From NCBI RefSeq assembly GCF_030818415.1, contig NZ_JAUTAE010000001.1:808501-872500 (forward strand): a DNA stretch of 64,000 bases. The letters are read 5' to 3'. A model generated the notes under the pieces. The model saw nothing but the letters and a program-made list of their open reading frames with translations, was not told the origin of the DNA and did no database searches. The stretch comes from Sphingomonas sp. SORGH_AS_0950 (GTDB lineage Bacteria; Pseudomonadota; Alphaproteobacteria; Sphingomonadales; Sphingomonadaceae). A program made the translations under genes and the position numbers. Shown here piece by piece: positions 8,525 through 16,909 of this stretch (within the stretch, counting starts at the first letter, position 1; every line of letters starts with the position of its first letter).

Positions 8525-9745
8525 TCAGGCTGCGCGGGCCGGTTGCGCGGCGATATGTTCCAGCGCCGCCATGATCTCTCGGCCCAGCCGGTCATAGTCG
8601 AAACGGTCGGCCGAACGGATCGTGCTTTCGCGCAGCGCCGCCATCTTTTCGGGGTGGCGCAGCACATCGGTGATCGCCGAGCGCCACAGCGCCTCGTCGC
8701 CCGGCGGCACCAGCATTCCGTTCTCGCCCGGCTGGATCAGCTCGGGCAGGCCGCCCTTGTCGCTGCCCATCACCGGCAGGCCGTTGGCCAGCGCCTGGAT
8801 CACCACGCCGGGCGAATTCTCCGCCCAGAGCGACGGCGTGATCAGCAGGTCGCTGGTCGCCATGATGTCCGACACCTCCTGCTGCGGGACATGGCCCTTC
8901 AGCTCCAGCCAGTCGTGATGGCCATATTGCTCGCGCAGGCGCGGTTCCTCGGGGCCCTTGCCCAGCACGGTCAGATGGAAATCGAAATCCTTCGACAGCG
9001 TGTCGAGGATGCCGAGCAGGAAGTTGATTCCCTTGGTTTCCTCCAGACGCCCGACGAAGAGCAGCCGGGTCCTGGCCTGCGGCGAATGGCGCACCGTCGG
9101 GGCCGGATAGCGGTTGGGGTTGAGGATATGGAACTTCGGGTAATCGTCGATCGGCAACAGCTCGGCCACCCGGTCCAGATTGGCCTGAGACGGCGAGATG
9201 AAGCCCAGGCGGGGCAGCTGGCGCAGATAGCCCATCTTCACCTTCGCGCTGAACTTGCACGTCCCGCATTGCCCGGCGCATTCGTCGATGCCGCGGAACA
9301 TCGTCGTGCGGACGCAGGCCAGCGCCAGATCATGGAGCGTGATCGCGGTCGGGATGCCGTGCCGGGCAATGACCTTCAGCCCGTTATAGCCCAGCCCCTG
9401 GATCCAGTGGATATGGATGAAGTCGGGCTTGAACTCGGCGATCACCCGGTCGAACACCGCCTCGTTGCGGGGATCGAGAATGTCCTGCATGTGCCAGATC
9501 GGCTTCTTCCAGCCCGGTTGCTGGTTGGTCGCGGCGACCGGATAGAGATGCGGCGTGCTGACGCGATAGACCTTGTAGCCGTCCTTGTCCGCGCCCCATT
9601 GCTCGTCCGCCGGGGTCGGCGCGGCGGTCAGCACCGCTGCCTCATGCCCGTTGGCGACGAACCAGTCGGTCAGGTTCTGCGCGCACATCTCCGCGCCGCC
9701 GATGACGAAAGGGGTGTAGAAGGCCGTGATGCTCAGGATGCGCAT
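8525..9745 (-). CDS. GT4 family glycosyltransferase
   Basis: Predicted GT-B glycosyltransferase of 406 aa. It opens with MRILSITAFYTPFVIGGAE, typical of GT4. The C-terminal domain carries LLFVGRLEETKGINFLLGIL and the donor-site region ITPSLWAENSPGVVIQALANG. A cysteine cluster (ECAGQCGTCKF) sits near residue 147 in the acceptor domain; it is found in some GT4 enzymes and may bind a metal. ATG 9745 has an AGAGGA ribosome site. It lies 40 bp downstream of the acetyltransferase gene and probably forms a two-gene unit with it in EPS assembly. Confidence 0.88.
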   Translation of the reverse strand: MRILSITAFYTPFVIGGAEMCAQNLTDWFVANGHEAAVLTAAPTPADEQWGADKDGYKVYRVSTPHLYPVAATNQQPGWKKPIWHMQDILDPRNEAVFDRVIAEFKPDFIHIHWIQGLGYNGLKVIARHGIPTAITLHDLALACVRTTMFRGIDECAGQCGTCKFSAKVKMGYLRQLPRLGFISPSQANLDRVAELLPIDDYPKFHILNPNRYPAPTVRHSPQARTRLLFVGRLEETKGINFLLGILDTLSKDFDFHLTVLGKGPEEPRLREQYGHHDWLELKGHVPQQEVSDIMATSDLLITPSLWAENSPGVVIQALANGLPVMGSDKGGLPELIQPGENGMLVPPGDEALWRSAITDVLRHPEKMAALRESTIRSADRFDYDRLGREIMAALEHIAAQPARAA

Positions 9746-9785
9746 GGGGTAATCCTCTGGAAAGTCGGCCGGCGAGGCGAAGGCG

Positions 9786-10319
9786 TCAGCCGCGCGTGAT
9801 GATCCGGGCGGGAATGCCCACGGCGGTGGCGCGGGCGGGCACATTGGTCAGGACCACCGCATTCGCGCCGATCACCGCGCCCTCGCCCAGCGTGATCGCA
9901 CCGACCAGCACCGATCCGGCCGACAGGTAGCTGCCGCGCCCGATCACCGCCTGGCTGGGCGCTTCGGGGCCGCGCGCGCCGATGGTGACGTTCTGAAGGA
10001 TCGCGACATCCTCGCCGATGGTGCAGACGCCGACCACGATGCCATAGGGGTGCGGGATATAGAGCCCGTCGCCCACCGTCGCACCGATCGCGATCTCCGC
10101 GCCGAAGCGGCGGCAGGTCCACCACCACCAGACCCGGCGCAGCGGCCGCCCGGCGACCGGGATCCGCACGATCAGATCCTGGATGCGGCGCGCCAGCACG
10201 AACTGGAACCCCTGGGTCAGCAGCAGCATGCGAACCGCAAAGGCGAATGACGGCCGCGTCTGCTCGAAATGGGCATAGCGGTGAAGGTCGCGGCAGACCG
10301 ATCGTAGAAATCCGTTCAC
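9786..10319 (-). CDS. Serine-acetyltransferase-like hexapeptide O-acyltransferase
   Basis: A 177-aa left-handed beta-helix acyltransferase. Hexapeptide repeats fill roughly residues 75-170 (IAIGATVGDGLYIPHPYGIVVG, IGEDVAILQNVTIGARG, LGEGAVIGANAVV). The HPYG stretch supplies the likely catalytic histidine. It resembles the CysE-type enzymes found in EPS clusters, which acetylate a sugar or a sugar nucleotide rather than make O-acetylserine. The start is GTG 10319 after AGAGGATCAAG. It precedes the GT4 gene at 9745 on the same strand, so acetylation of the EPS repeat unit is the best guess. Confidence 0.82.
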   Translation of the reverse strand: MNGFLRSVCRDLHRYAHFEQTRPSFAFAVRMLLLTQGFQFVLARRIQDLIVRIPVAGRPLRRVWWWWTCRRFGAEIAIGATVGDGLYIPHPYGIVVGVCTIGEDVAILQNVTIGARGPEAPSQAVIGRGSYLSAGSVLVGAITLGEGAVIGANAVVLTNVPARATAVGIPARIITRG

Positions 10320-10527
10320 CTTGATCCTCTTGATGGCATCGACGTGGAGACAACGCCGCTGCGTAGCGGGTTGGATCGAAAGGGTATAGCGGTCGCGACC
10401 GGGGCAGGCTGTACCATTTTGCGGCGCAGCATGGCGAAGTCGGGCTGAAATGCACCGTCACGGACGGGCGTGCCGAAAATTTCGCTGTCCTACACGAAAA
10501 TTGGAACATAACTGGAACAACCATGGA

Positions 10528-10545
10528 GCGGACGATCCCGTCCGC
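10528..10545 (+). promoter_or_regulatory. Hairpin in the leader of the spike-like pair
   Basis: GCGGACG (10528-10534) and CGTCCGC (10539-10545) form a perfect 7-bp stem with a 4-nt loop, ending about six bases before the GGGAGAG ribosome site of the next gene. Just upstream TGGAACA occurs twice with 4 bp between the copies (about 10502-10519). Either could affect expression of the pair; nothing further can be said. Confidence 0.3.
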
Positions 10546-10564
10546 CCCGATGGGAGAGTTTCGC

Positions 10565-10828
10565 ATGGCCGATCCACGCAGCATCATCGACACGGTGAAC
10601 AGCCCCTCGCGCGCGCCCTTCCCCGTCACGCCCAGCGATACCCAGCCCCTGCCGCAGATTCCCAAGGGCATTTACGTCGGCATCGGCGGCGACGTGACGC
10701 TTCGCGGGATCGATGGCGCGGTCGACGTCACCTATCGCAACCTGCCCGACGCCAGCTACATCGCGGTGCACGCCGCCTATGTCCGCGCCACCGGCACCAC
10801 CGCCGCCAACCTGATCGCGGAGGCCTGA
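10565..10828 (+). CDS. GTA head-spike-base-like protein (RCAP_Rcc01079-type)
   Basis: An 87-aa protein with no signal peptide. After an extended N-terminus containing SPSRAPFPVTPSDTQPLP comes a compact beta-rich domain (KGIYVGIGGDVTLRG, then DGAVDVTYRNLP) and the end VRATGTTAANLIAEA. From memory this pattern matches the spike base protein family of the Rhodobacter capsulatus gene transfer agent (gene rcc01079), whose partner rcc01080 is the spike itself. ATG 10565 follows GGGAGAG. The stop lies 3 bp before the SGNH hydrolase, so the two are co-translated. No other capsid or tail genes are near. It could serve as a trimeric base for the hydrolase. The family call needs a profile search. Confidence 0.6.
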   Translation: MADPRSIIDTVNSPSRAPFPVTPSDTQPLPQIPKGIYVGIGGDVTLRGIDGAVDVTYRNLPDASYIAVHAAYVRATGTTAANLIAEA

Positions 10829-10831
10829 GCG

Positions 10832-12193
10832 ATGGGATATGCCTCTGGCAGCATCGGGGTCGGCCTGTCGCGTCTGGCCCGCCTGAATGTCAGCCCCGAC
10901 CGGCGGCTGACCAAGCAACTGACCGCGCTCGGCGACAGCCGGGTGGCGATCATCTATCTCGACTTCGGCCGCCGCAACCGCTGCGCGCGGTCGCCGATCA
11001 ACTGGGCCAATGCGCTGCTCGGCCACAATATGACGATCGGGGACACGTTCGGCGTCAGCGGCGACCGGACCGACCAGATGCTGGCGCGGCTGCCCGCCGC
11101 GATCGCGACCGGCGCGGGGCTGCTCTATGTGCAGGGCGGTATCAACAATATCGGCCAAGTCGCGACGGGATTTACCTATAATCACGCGGTCACCGGCGAG
11201 ACGGTGACGATCGACACGATCGCCGCCGTCGCGATGCGGGACCTGAGGCTGATCGCCGATACCGCCTACGCCGCCGGAATGACCGTGGTCCTGGAGAATG
11301 AGGTCGGCGGATCGAGCCTGACCAGCGGAGAGAAGATCGCGGCGCTGGTCCAGCTGCGTCACCTGATCGCCGACTATGCCGAACGGACGCCCGGCATCCA
11401 TGTCCATGACGCCTATCCCGTGGTGATGCAGGCCGGGGCGACGACGCCGACCTTTCGTTCGGGCTATTCCTATGACGGCATCCATATGAATGCGCGCGGG
11501 GCCTATTGGCACGGCAAGAGCCTGGCGGCGCTGCTCGCGCGGATCGTACCGCCGCGCCCGGTCCTGTCGAGCGGGGTCATCGACACGCCCGCCAATGGCC
11601 GTCGCCAGATCCTGACCAACCATCTGTTCACCACGACGACCGGCGGGACGGCGGGCAACGGGGTGACGGGCGATGCGCCCTCGGGCTGGACCGCCGCGAT
11701 GAGCAGCGGCGGCGGCTCCGCCACGCTGTCGAACGTCACCAATCCCGACGGCATCGGCAACGGGGTCCAGGCTGCGATCAGCTTTGGCGGCGCGGGTCAT
11801 TTCCGGCTGGAGCAGACCTTGCCCGGCACGGTCGGCGGGCAATATCACGCCAATCTGCGGCCGGGCGACGAACTGGAGGGCTTCGCGCTCGTCGAACTGG
11901 TCGCCGCTCCCGCCTCGCTCCAGTCGATCACCCTGGAACTGGCGGGGGCCAGCATGGGCTCCAACGGCACGGCCTTCGGATCGCAGGACATGAGCAATCC
12001 GAACGGCGCCAACGATCAGGGGATCAACGACCCCGCGCTGATGACCCTGCGCACCCGCCCCGCCATCGTCCCGGCGTCGAGCGGCCCCTATCCCTATCTG
12101 ATCGCGACGCTTCGCGTCTCCGCGCTGGCGGCGGGCAATGCGACGGTGATCGTCCGGCAGATGGGGCTTCGCCGCCGGGTGACGGCGGCCTAG
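10832..12193 (+). CDS. SGNH hydrolase, spike-like, paired with spike base
   Basis: A 453-aa protein without a signal peptide. The SGNH triad is visible: Ser36 in the block LTALGDSRVAI, Asn105/Asn106 in GGINN, and Asp215-x-x-His218 in YDGIHMN. Residues from about 270 to the end form a Gly/Ser/Thr-rich beta domain that looks like a carbohydrate-binding or fibre domain. SGNH enzymes of this kind often de-acetylate polysaccharides. Together with the small gene before it, the layout matches the GTA head-spike genes, which bind capsule. Here the pair lies inside an EPS locus with an acetyltransferase 250 bp away. Its end overlaps the convergent GT4 gene by 4 bp. Secretion route and substrate are unknown. 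Confidence 0.72.
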   Translation: MGYASGSIGVGLSRLARLNVSPDRRLTKQLTALGDSRVAIIYLDFGRRNRCARSPINWANALLGHNMTIGDTFGVSGDRTDQMLARLPAAIATGAGLLYVQGGINNIGQVATGFTYNHAVTGETVTIDTIAAVAMRDLRLIADTAYAAGMTVVLENEVGGSSLTSGEKIAALVQLRHLIADYAERTPGIHVHDAYPVVMQAGATTPTFRSGYSYDGIHMNARGAYWHGKSLAALLARIVPPRPVLSSGVIDTPANGRRQILTNHLFTTTTGGTAGNGVTGDAPSGWTAAMSSGGGSATLSNVTNPDGIGNGVQAAISFGGAGHFRLEQTLPGTVGGQYHANLRPGDELEGFALVELVAAPASLQSITLELAGASMGSNGTAFGSQDMSNPNGANDQGINDPALMTLRTRPAIVPASSGPYPYLIATLRVSALAAGNATVIVRQMGLRRRVTAA

Positions 12194-13263
12194 ACCGCCT
12201 TCAGCGCGCGCAGCAGGGCATCGGCGCTGGCATCCCAGCTGAACTGCCGACTGCGCGCGCTGACTCGGCTGGTCACATCGGCATGCACGGCGTCGTCGCG
12301 CAGCATCGTCTGCATCGCCGTCGCGATCGCCTCGACCGACTGCGGATCGCAATAGAGCGCGGCGTCGCCGCACACCTCGCGCACCGGGGGAATGTCGCCC
12401 GCGATCACCGGGCGGCCGAACCGCATCGCCTCCAGCGGCGGGATGCCGAATCCTTCGTAAAGACTGGGAAAGACCAGCGCCCGTGCCGAGCGATAAAGGC
12501 TCATGAGCGCCGCATCGCTGATCCGGCCGGGCAGCACGACGCCCTCGGGCGGCACGTCGCCCAGCCCATTCTGCGCAAAGGACCGCACCGCCGCGCCGAC
12601 CAGCACCAGCCGGTCCTCGGGCCGCCGAATCCGCGCGAACGCCTCCAGCGCGCGCGGCAGGTTCTTGTTGGGCGCGAAGGATCCGACGAACAGCAGATAG
12701 CGGCCGCGCTCGACATCGAGCGCGTTCAGCACCGTGTCGTCGGGGGCGATCGCGTCGATATGATCGGCGGCATTGGGGATGACCGGGATGGCGTCCGTGG
12801 GAACCTTAAGCACCGCCGACAATCTGTCGCGCGAGAACATCGAAACCGTCCCAAGATGGGATCGGCGGGACAGAAGCCGCCCCAAACTCTGGTGCAGTAG
12901 CCGGTAGGGGCGCGAAAAATTGCCCGGCATGTCATAGACCAGCGCATCGTGAATGATGGTCAGCGACCGACGTGGCAGCACCGGCCCCGAATTGCACAGA
13001 TTGACCAACACCCCGTCCCGCGCAGCCCCCGGCAGCGTCGCCTGCTCCCAGAAATGCCCGCCCCAGCTTCCGACGTTTTTTGCCGCGAAACCAGTCCATT
13101 GCGCAGGCTTTTCAACCCCAGGCGGCAGGAGGAGCGTCCATCGCGCGGGCTCCGCGCCCGAAACGATCCGCGCATGGACGCGGTCCAGCACCATGAAGGC
13201 GAAGCGTTCGACCCCGGTCATCGTCCGGCCGAGGAACCGGCCGTTCACGTAGATCTTCGTCAT
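12190..13263 (-). CDS. GT4 family glycosyltransferase
   Basis: A 357-aa glycosyltransferase of GT4 type, similar in layout to mannosyl- and rhamnosyl-transferases of O-antigen and sphingan clusters. Motifs: MTGVERFAFMVLDRVH near the N-terminus, LFVGSFAPNKNLPRALEAF for the donor domain, and E-x7-E in YEGFGIPPLEAMRFGRPVI. It starts at ATG 13263. It is transcribed away from the sugar-phosphate transferase gene across a 172-bp divergent region and meets the SGNH hydrolase tail to tail. Confidence 0.88.
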   Translation of the reverse strand: MTKIYVNGRFLGRTMTGVERFAFMVLDRVHARIVSGAEPARWTLLLPPGVEKPAQWTGFAAKNVGSWGGHFWEQATLPGAARDGVLVNLCNSGPVLPRRSLTIIHDALVYDMPGNFSRPYRLLHQSLGRLLSRRSHLGTVSMFSRDRLSAVLKVPTDAIPVIPNAADHIDAIAPDDTVLNALDVERGRYLLFVGSFAPNKNLPRALEAFARIRRPEDRLVLVGAAVRSFAQNGLGDVPPEGVVLPGRISDAALMSLYRSARALVFPSLYEGFGIPPLEAMRFGRPVIAGDIPPVREVCGDAALYCDPQSVEAIATAMQTMLRDDAVHADVTSRVSARSRQFSWDASADALLRALKAV

Positions 13264-13435
13264 GACTTGGTTCCATTTGATACGACCCGGACCGGGTTTT
13301 CAGAGAGCTGTCGGTACCCCGTGCTCATAATCTGTTGAACGGTCGTAACAGCTATGTTGCAGGTGCGAAAGCAGATTGCTGGCCCGGATGAACCGGGCTA
13401 GCCATCACATGCCTGGACAGCGGCGGAGCGTCCTT
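13264..13435. promoter_or_regulatory. Divergent promoter region, GT4 / sugar transferase
   Basis: This 172-bp gap must hold the promoters for the leftward GT4 and the rightward initiating transferase. Visible elements are a compact palindrome ACCCGGACCGGGT at 13285-13297 followed by TTT, and CTGTT/AACAG half-sites around 13332-13351. I cannot assign clear -35 and -10 boxes. Confidence 0.3.
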
Positions 13436-14851
13436 ATGCCGGCTATGGGAAATCAGAATACGATGAGTTTCGCGACAGCGCTGACGGATGAAATGTCGCT
13501 CGCCGGGGCTATCCACCGGCGGAACGTCCGCATCCGGCTGTATGTCGCGCTGATGATGATCGACGTGATCGCGATCAGCCTGGGCTTTCTGGTGGCCAGC
13601 CTGTTCCGCGACGGCCAGTGGCTGTCGTTCAGCGGCATCGACCTGGCCTATCCGATCCTGCCCATCTACCTGATCATCGCGTTCAACAGCGAGGCCTATG
13701 GCCGCGACGCGCTGACCAGCGGGACGATCTCGCTGCGCCGGTCGCTGACGCCGCTGGCGATCACCTTCTTCGCGGCGATGACGCTCATCTTCTTCTTCAA
13801 GGCCGGGCCCGAACTGTCGCGCGTCGCGCTGGCGATCGGCATGGCGAGCAGCGCGGTCTTCATGGCAGCGATGCGCATGACGCTGGTCATCATGGTCCGC
13901 CCGACCGCCGCGCCCAAGCTGGTCGCCGAACTGCTGATCGTCGACGACATGACGCGCGAGGAATGGTCCGAGCCGCAGCTGTGCGACACCGTCTTCTCCA
14001 AGGAAGCCGGGGTCGAGCCCGATCTCGAAAACCCCTATATGCTCCACCGCCTGGCCGAGCTGCTGGCGAAATATGAGCGCGTGGTCGTCCGCTGCGCCCC
14101 CAATCGCCAGCATGACTGGGCGCTGCTGCTGCGCGGCGCGGCGGTGGACGGCGAGATCCTGATCCCCGGCTTCGGCTCGCTCGGCGTGCTGGGGCTGACC
14201 GATTTCAAGGGGCGCCAGACCTTGGTCGTGGCGCAGGGGCCGCTCAGCTATCGCGACATGTTCAAGAAGCGCATGCTCGATCTGCTGATCACCGTGCCGC
14301 TGGTCATCGCGCTGACCCCGATGCTGCTGCTGATCGCGCTGGCGGTGAAGCTCGACTCGCCGGGCCCCGTGCTGTTCCGGCAGGAACGGATCGGGCGCGG
14401 CAACCGTATCTTCCACATCCTGAAATTCCGCTCGATGCGGGTCGAGAGCAGCGATGCCAAGGGCAACACCTCGGCCTCGCGCGACGACAAGCGGATCACC
14501 CGCGTCGGCGGCTTCATTCGCAAGACCAGCATCGACGAACTGCCGCAGCTGCTGAACGTCCTGCTGGGCGACATGAGCCTGGTCGGCCCGCGTCCGCACG
14601 CGCTGGGCTCGCTCGCCGGGGACCAGCTGTTCTGGGAAGTCGACCGCCAATATTGGCAGCGTCACGCGCTGAAGCCCGGCATCACCGGACTGGCGCAGGT
14701 GCGTGGCTTCCGGGGCGCGACGCACCGCGACGTCGACCTCAAGAACCGCCTGCGCGCCGATCTGGAATATCTGCACGGCTGGAGCCTGGCACGGGACATC
14801 TCGATCCTGTTCCGTACGGCGGCGGTTCTGGTGCACAAGAACGCCTATTGA
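13436..14851 (+). CDS. Undecaprenyl-phosphate sugar phosphotransferase (initiating)
   Basis: Polyisoprenyl-phosphate hexose-1-phosphate transferase that starts the EPS repeat by loading a sugar phosphate, usually glucose, on undecaprenyl phosphate at the inner membrane. An N-terminal membrane bundle (about residues 35-140), a central CoA-binding-like Rossmann region, and the catalytic domain from about residue 270 are present. The catalytic part has KRMLDLLITVPLVIALTP, the PGPVLFRQERIGR signature, the KFRSMR motif, the Asp-Glu pair in SIDELPQLLNV and the VGPRPHA motif. The full layout matches the WcaJ/GumD/GelB group. ATG 13436 with GGAG upstream is favoured over in-frame starts further upstream. 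Confidence 0.92.
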   Translation: MPAMGNQNTMSFATALTDEMSLAGAIHRRNVRIRLYVALMMIDVIAISLGFLVASLFRDGQWLSFSGIDLAYPILPIYLIIAFNSEAYGRDALTSGTISLRRSLTPLAITFFAAMTLIFFFKAGPELSRVALAIGMASSAVFMAAMRMTLVIMVRPTAAPKLVAELLIVDDMTREEWSEPQLCDTVFSKEAGVEPDLENPYMLHRLAELLAKYERVVVRCAPNRQHDWALLLRGAAVDGEILIPGFGSLGVLGLTDFKGRQTLVVAQGPLSYRDMFKKRMLDLLITVPLVIALTPMLLLIALAVKLDSPGPVLFRQERIGRGNRIFHILKFRSMRVESSDAKGNTSASRDDKRITRVGGFIRKTSIDELPQLLNVLLGDMSLVGPRPHALGSLAGDQLFWEVDRQYWQRHALKPGITGLAQVRGFRGATHRDVDLKNRLRADLEYLHGWSLARDISILFRTAAVLVHKNAY

Positions 14852-14904
14852 CGGGAAAGCCGGTCGCGCCGGGGGGCGCCGTTGGACAACGAGGGAGACA
14901 CCAC

Positions 14905-16272
14905 GTGAAACGACGATCATCCCCCGCATCGCTGGTTCGGCTGGGCGGCCGTGTGCTGGCCTGCGCCACCCTGCTGGTCGCGACCCAGTCCGCCTGCTCC
15001 GGACAGGCGGCGGGCACGCTGCCCGATGGGCCGCTGACCAGACGCGCCACGCCGCTGATCGTCGGGGTGGGCGTGCATTTCGGCATCGGCGGCCAATTCG
15101 GCTATGAGCCCGCTCCCACCGCCAAGGCGATCGACGAGCTGGGCGTCGCCTCGTTCCGCGACGACATCCCCTGGGTCGCCTTCAAGCAGAAGGGACTGGC
15201 GGTTCCCGGCGACATCTCGCCCCGACAACAGGCGATGGTTGCCGCCACCCGCGCGCGGCCGCTGTGGATCCTCACCTATACCCACCCCGCCGTCGATGGC
15301 GGCAAGGCGCCGGTGTCCGATACGGCGCGGCGTGCCTTTGCCGCCTTCAACCAGGACGCGGTGCGCGTCACCGAAGCGCGCCAGCCGCTTTATGAAATCT
15401 GGAACGAGTGGAATCTGAACGCCGCGCCCGAGCGCGGGATGCTGCGCGGGGCGGGCACCGCCGACGATCCGCGTTCGGGCATCAACTATGCCCGGCTCGC
15501 CAACCAGGCGACGCGCGCGATCCGCGCGGTCGATCCCAAGGCCATGATCCTGGTCGGCGCGGCGGGCGAGGACAAGGGCTGGGCCTGGGTCCGCTCGGTC
15601 GCCGCCAATGGCGGGCTGGCCGGGGCGAGTGCGCTGTCGGTCCATTATTACAACCAGTGCGAGCCGGTGGCGAAGCGGACCGGCGCCGATGCGATCGGCC
15701 AGATCGAGGCGCTGCACCGCGCGCTGCCGACGACCGACGGCCATGCGCTGCCCATCTATGTCACCGAGCTGGGCTGGCCGACCACCACGGGCGGCCCCTG
15801 CGGCGATATCACGCCCGAGCGCGCGGCGGACAATGTCGCACAATTCCTGCTATGGTCGGCCGCGACGCCCTGGATGGGCGGCGTCTGGGTCTATCAGCTG
15901 AAGGATCAGGGACGGCGACCGAGCGAGATGGAGGATAATTTCGGCCTCTACACCTATGACTATCGCCCGAAGCCCGCCGCCTGTGCGGTGCGCGAGGCGA
16001 CGGCGCTGGCGTCCGCGGGCAAGGCGTGGCGGGTGGACCGGTCGCAGCCGGGCATCACCGCCCTGCGCGTCGACGGGGCGGAGGGTTCGAAGATGATCGT
16101 CTGGACCGACGCGCCGGACGATCGGCTCGTGCTGAAATTCTCCGGGTCGGTGCGCTATCGCCCGATCTGCGGGCAAGCGGGTCAGGGCGCGGCGGTGCCG
16201 GTCGGCTATCGTCCGGTCGTGATCGCACTCGGCGCGGCTAAGGCGACCGCGCCGCGCTTCGAACGGCAATAG
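14905..16272 (+). CDS. Lipoprotein glycoside hydrolase, clan GH-A (second copy)
   Basis: A 455-aa lipoprotein related to the hydrolase at 7032-8498. The GTG start at 14905 has GGGAG upstream and opens a signal peptide with lipobox ending at Cys31 (ATQSAC). The probable acid/base is Glu168 (YEIWNEWN) and the nucleophile Glu288 (YVTELGWP). Shared with the other copy are FRDDI-W, VHYYNQCE and the C-terminal A-C-x-REA segment. It lacks the Thr-Pro linker. It follows the initiating transferase by 53 bp and is likely co-transcribed, so it is probably a PslG-like EPS glycosidase. Confidence 0.8.
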   Translation: MKRRSSPASLVRLGGRVLACATLLVATQSACSGQAAGTLPDGPLTRRATPLIVGVGVHFGIGGQFGYEPAPTAKAIDELGVASFRDDIPWVAFKQKGLAVPGDISPRQQAMVAATRARPLWILTYTHPAVDGGKAPVSDTARRAFAAFNQDAVRVTEARQPLYEIWNEWNLNAAPERGMLRGAGTADDPRSGINYARLANQATRAIRAVDPKAMILVGAAGEDKGWAWVRSVAANGGLAGASALSVHYYNQCEPVAKRTGADAIGQIEALHRALPTTDGHALPIYVTELGWPTTTGGPCGDITPERAADNVAQFLLWSAATPWMGGVWVYQLKDQGRRPSEMEDNFGLYTYDYRPKPAACAVREATALASAGKAWRVDRSQPGITALRVDGAEGSKMIVWTDAPDDRLVLKFSGSVRYRPICGQAGQGAAVPVGYRPVVIALGAAKATAPRFERQ

Positions 16273-16273
16273 C

Positions 16274-16777
16274 TCAGCTGAGCAGCAGATCGGCGAGCGA
16301 GACCATCATCGTGCCGCCGACGAAGGTCATCGCGACGAACAGCGCGAAACGGACTCGAGGCGACCATTTTTCCTCGACCGATTCGCCACGGCTGGCGATC
16401 GGCATGATGCGGACCTGGGCATGCGACACGGGCGACGGCGTCCCTGCCAGCGGGTGAACATTGTCGGCCAGCGCCGAGCCGACGCTGCCCACAGGCAGCG
16501 GGCGGAGGAAACAGGCGCCATATGCCCCGTCATTCTTCCATTTCACCCGCGCTTCACGCAGGCCGATGCCGGGAATGCCGATCATCACGGTCTGGTTGAC
16601 CGAAAGCTCTACCGAGCCATCGATCCGACAGCCCTCGCGATGGAGGTTCGAGATCAGGATGGGCAGCGAATCGCCATCGTCGGCGACGCGGACGGTGCCT
16701 TCGCGCTGGATCGGCACGCGGACGTCCTCGCGACGCTCGGTCGGGTCCTGCCACGCGATATTCTCGGGGATGCCCAC
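16274..16777 (-). CDS. PilZ-domain protein with C-terminal membrane helix
   Basis: A 167-aa protein with one PilZ domain (about residues 14-100). The RxxxR motif is seen in RREDVRVPI, and the second motif appears as NLHREG where the consensus is D/N-x-S-x-x-G, so histidine replaces serine. A C-terminal hydrophobic helix (about 147-165) should anchor it in the inner membrane. PilZ proteins bind cyclic-di-GMP and often switch on EPS synthesis, which fits its place beside the EPS genes. The changed second motif makes the strength of binding uncertain. Confidence 0.8.
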   Translation of the reverse strand: MGIPENIAWQDPTERREDVRVPIQREGTVRVADDGDSLPILISNLHREGCRIDGSVELSVNQTVMIGIPGIGLREARVKWKNDGAYGACFLRPLPVGSVGSALADNVHPLAGTPSPVSHAQVRIMPIASRGESVEEKWSPRVRFALFVAMTFVGGTMMVSLADLLLS

Positions 16778-16868
16778 GCTATCTCTTCCTCACGCTCACC
16801 GCCCCGTCGACGGTCCGTTGCGCGTATAGGACGAAATTCGTTTCCAAATGCTTTAAATCGGCACTGAC

Positions 16869-16906
16869 ATTGCCGGATTTCGGCAGGATGCTGCCGGACC
16901 GGCAAT
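16869..16906 (-). terminator. Nested hairpin downstream of epimerase gene
   Basis: ATTGCCGG (16869-16876) pairs with CCGGCAAT (16899-16906), and inside it CGGCAG (16881-16886) pairs with CTGCCG (16891-16896) over a 4-nt loop. It begins four bases past the epimerase stop on the minus strand. There is no long T run, so it is either a weak intrinsic terminator or an mRNA-stabilising stem before the PilZ gene region. Confidence 0.5.
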
Positions 16907-16909
16907 CGA

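Noticed and set aside
10565..12193. A complete prophage or gene-transfer-agent cluster
   Set aside because: Only the two spike-like genes are present; no capsid, portal, terminase, protease or tail genes lie on either side.
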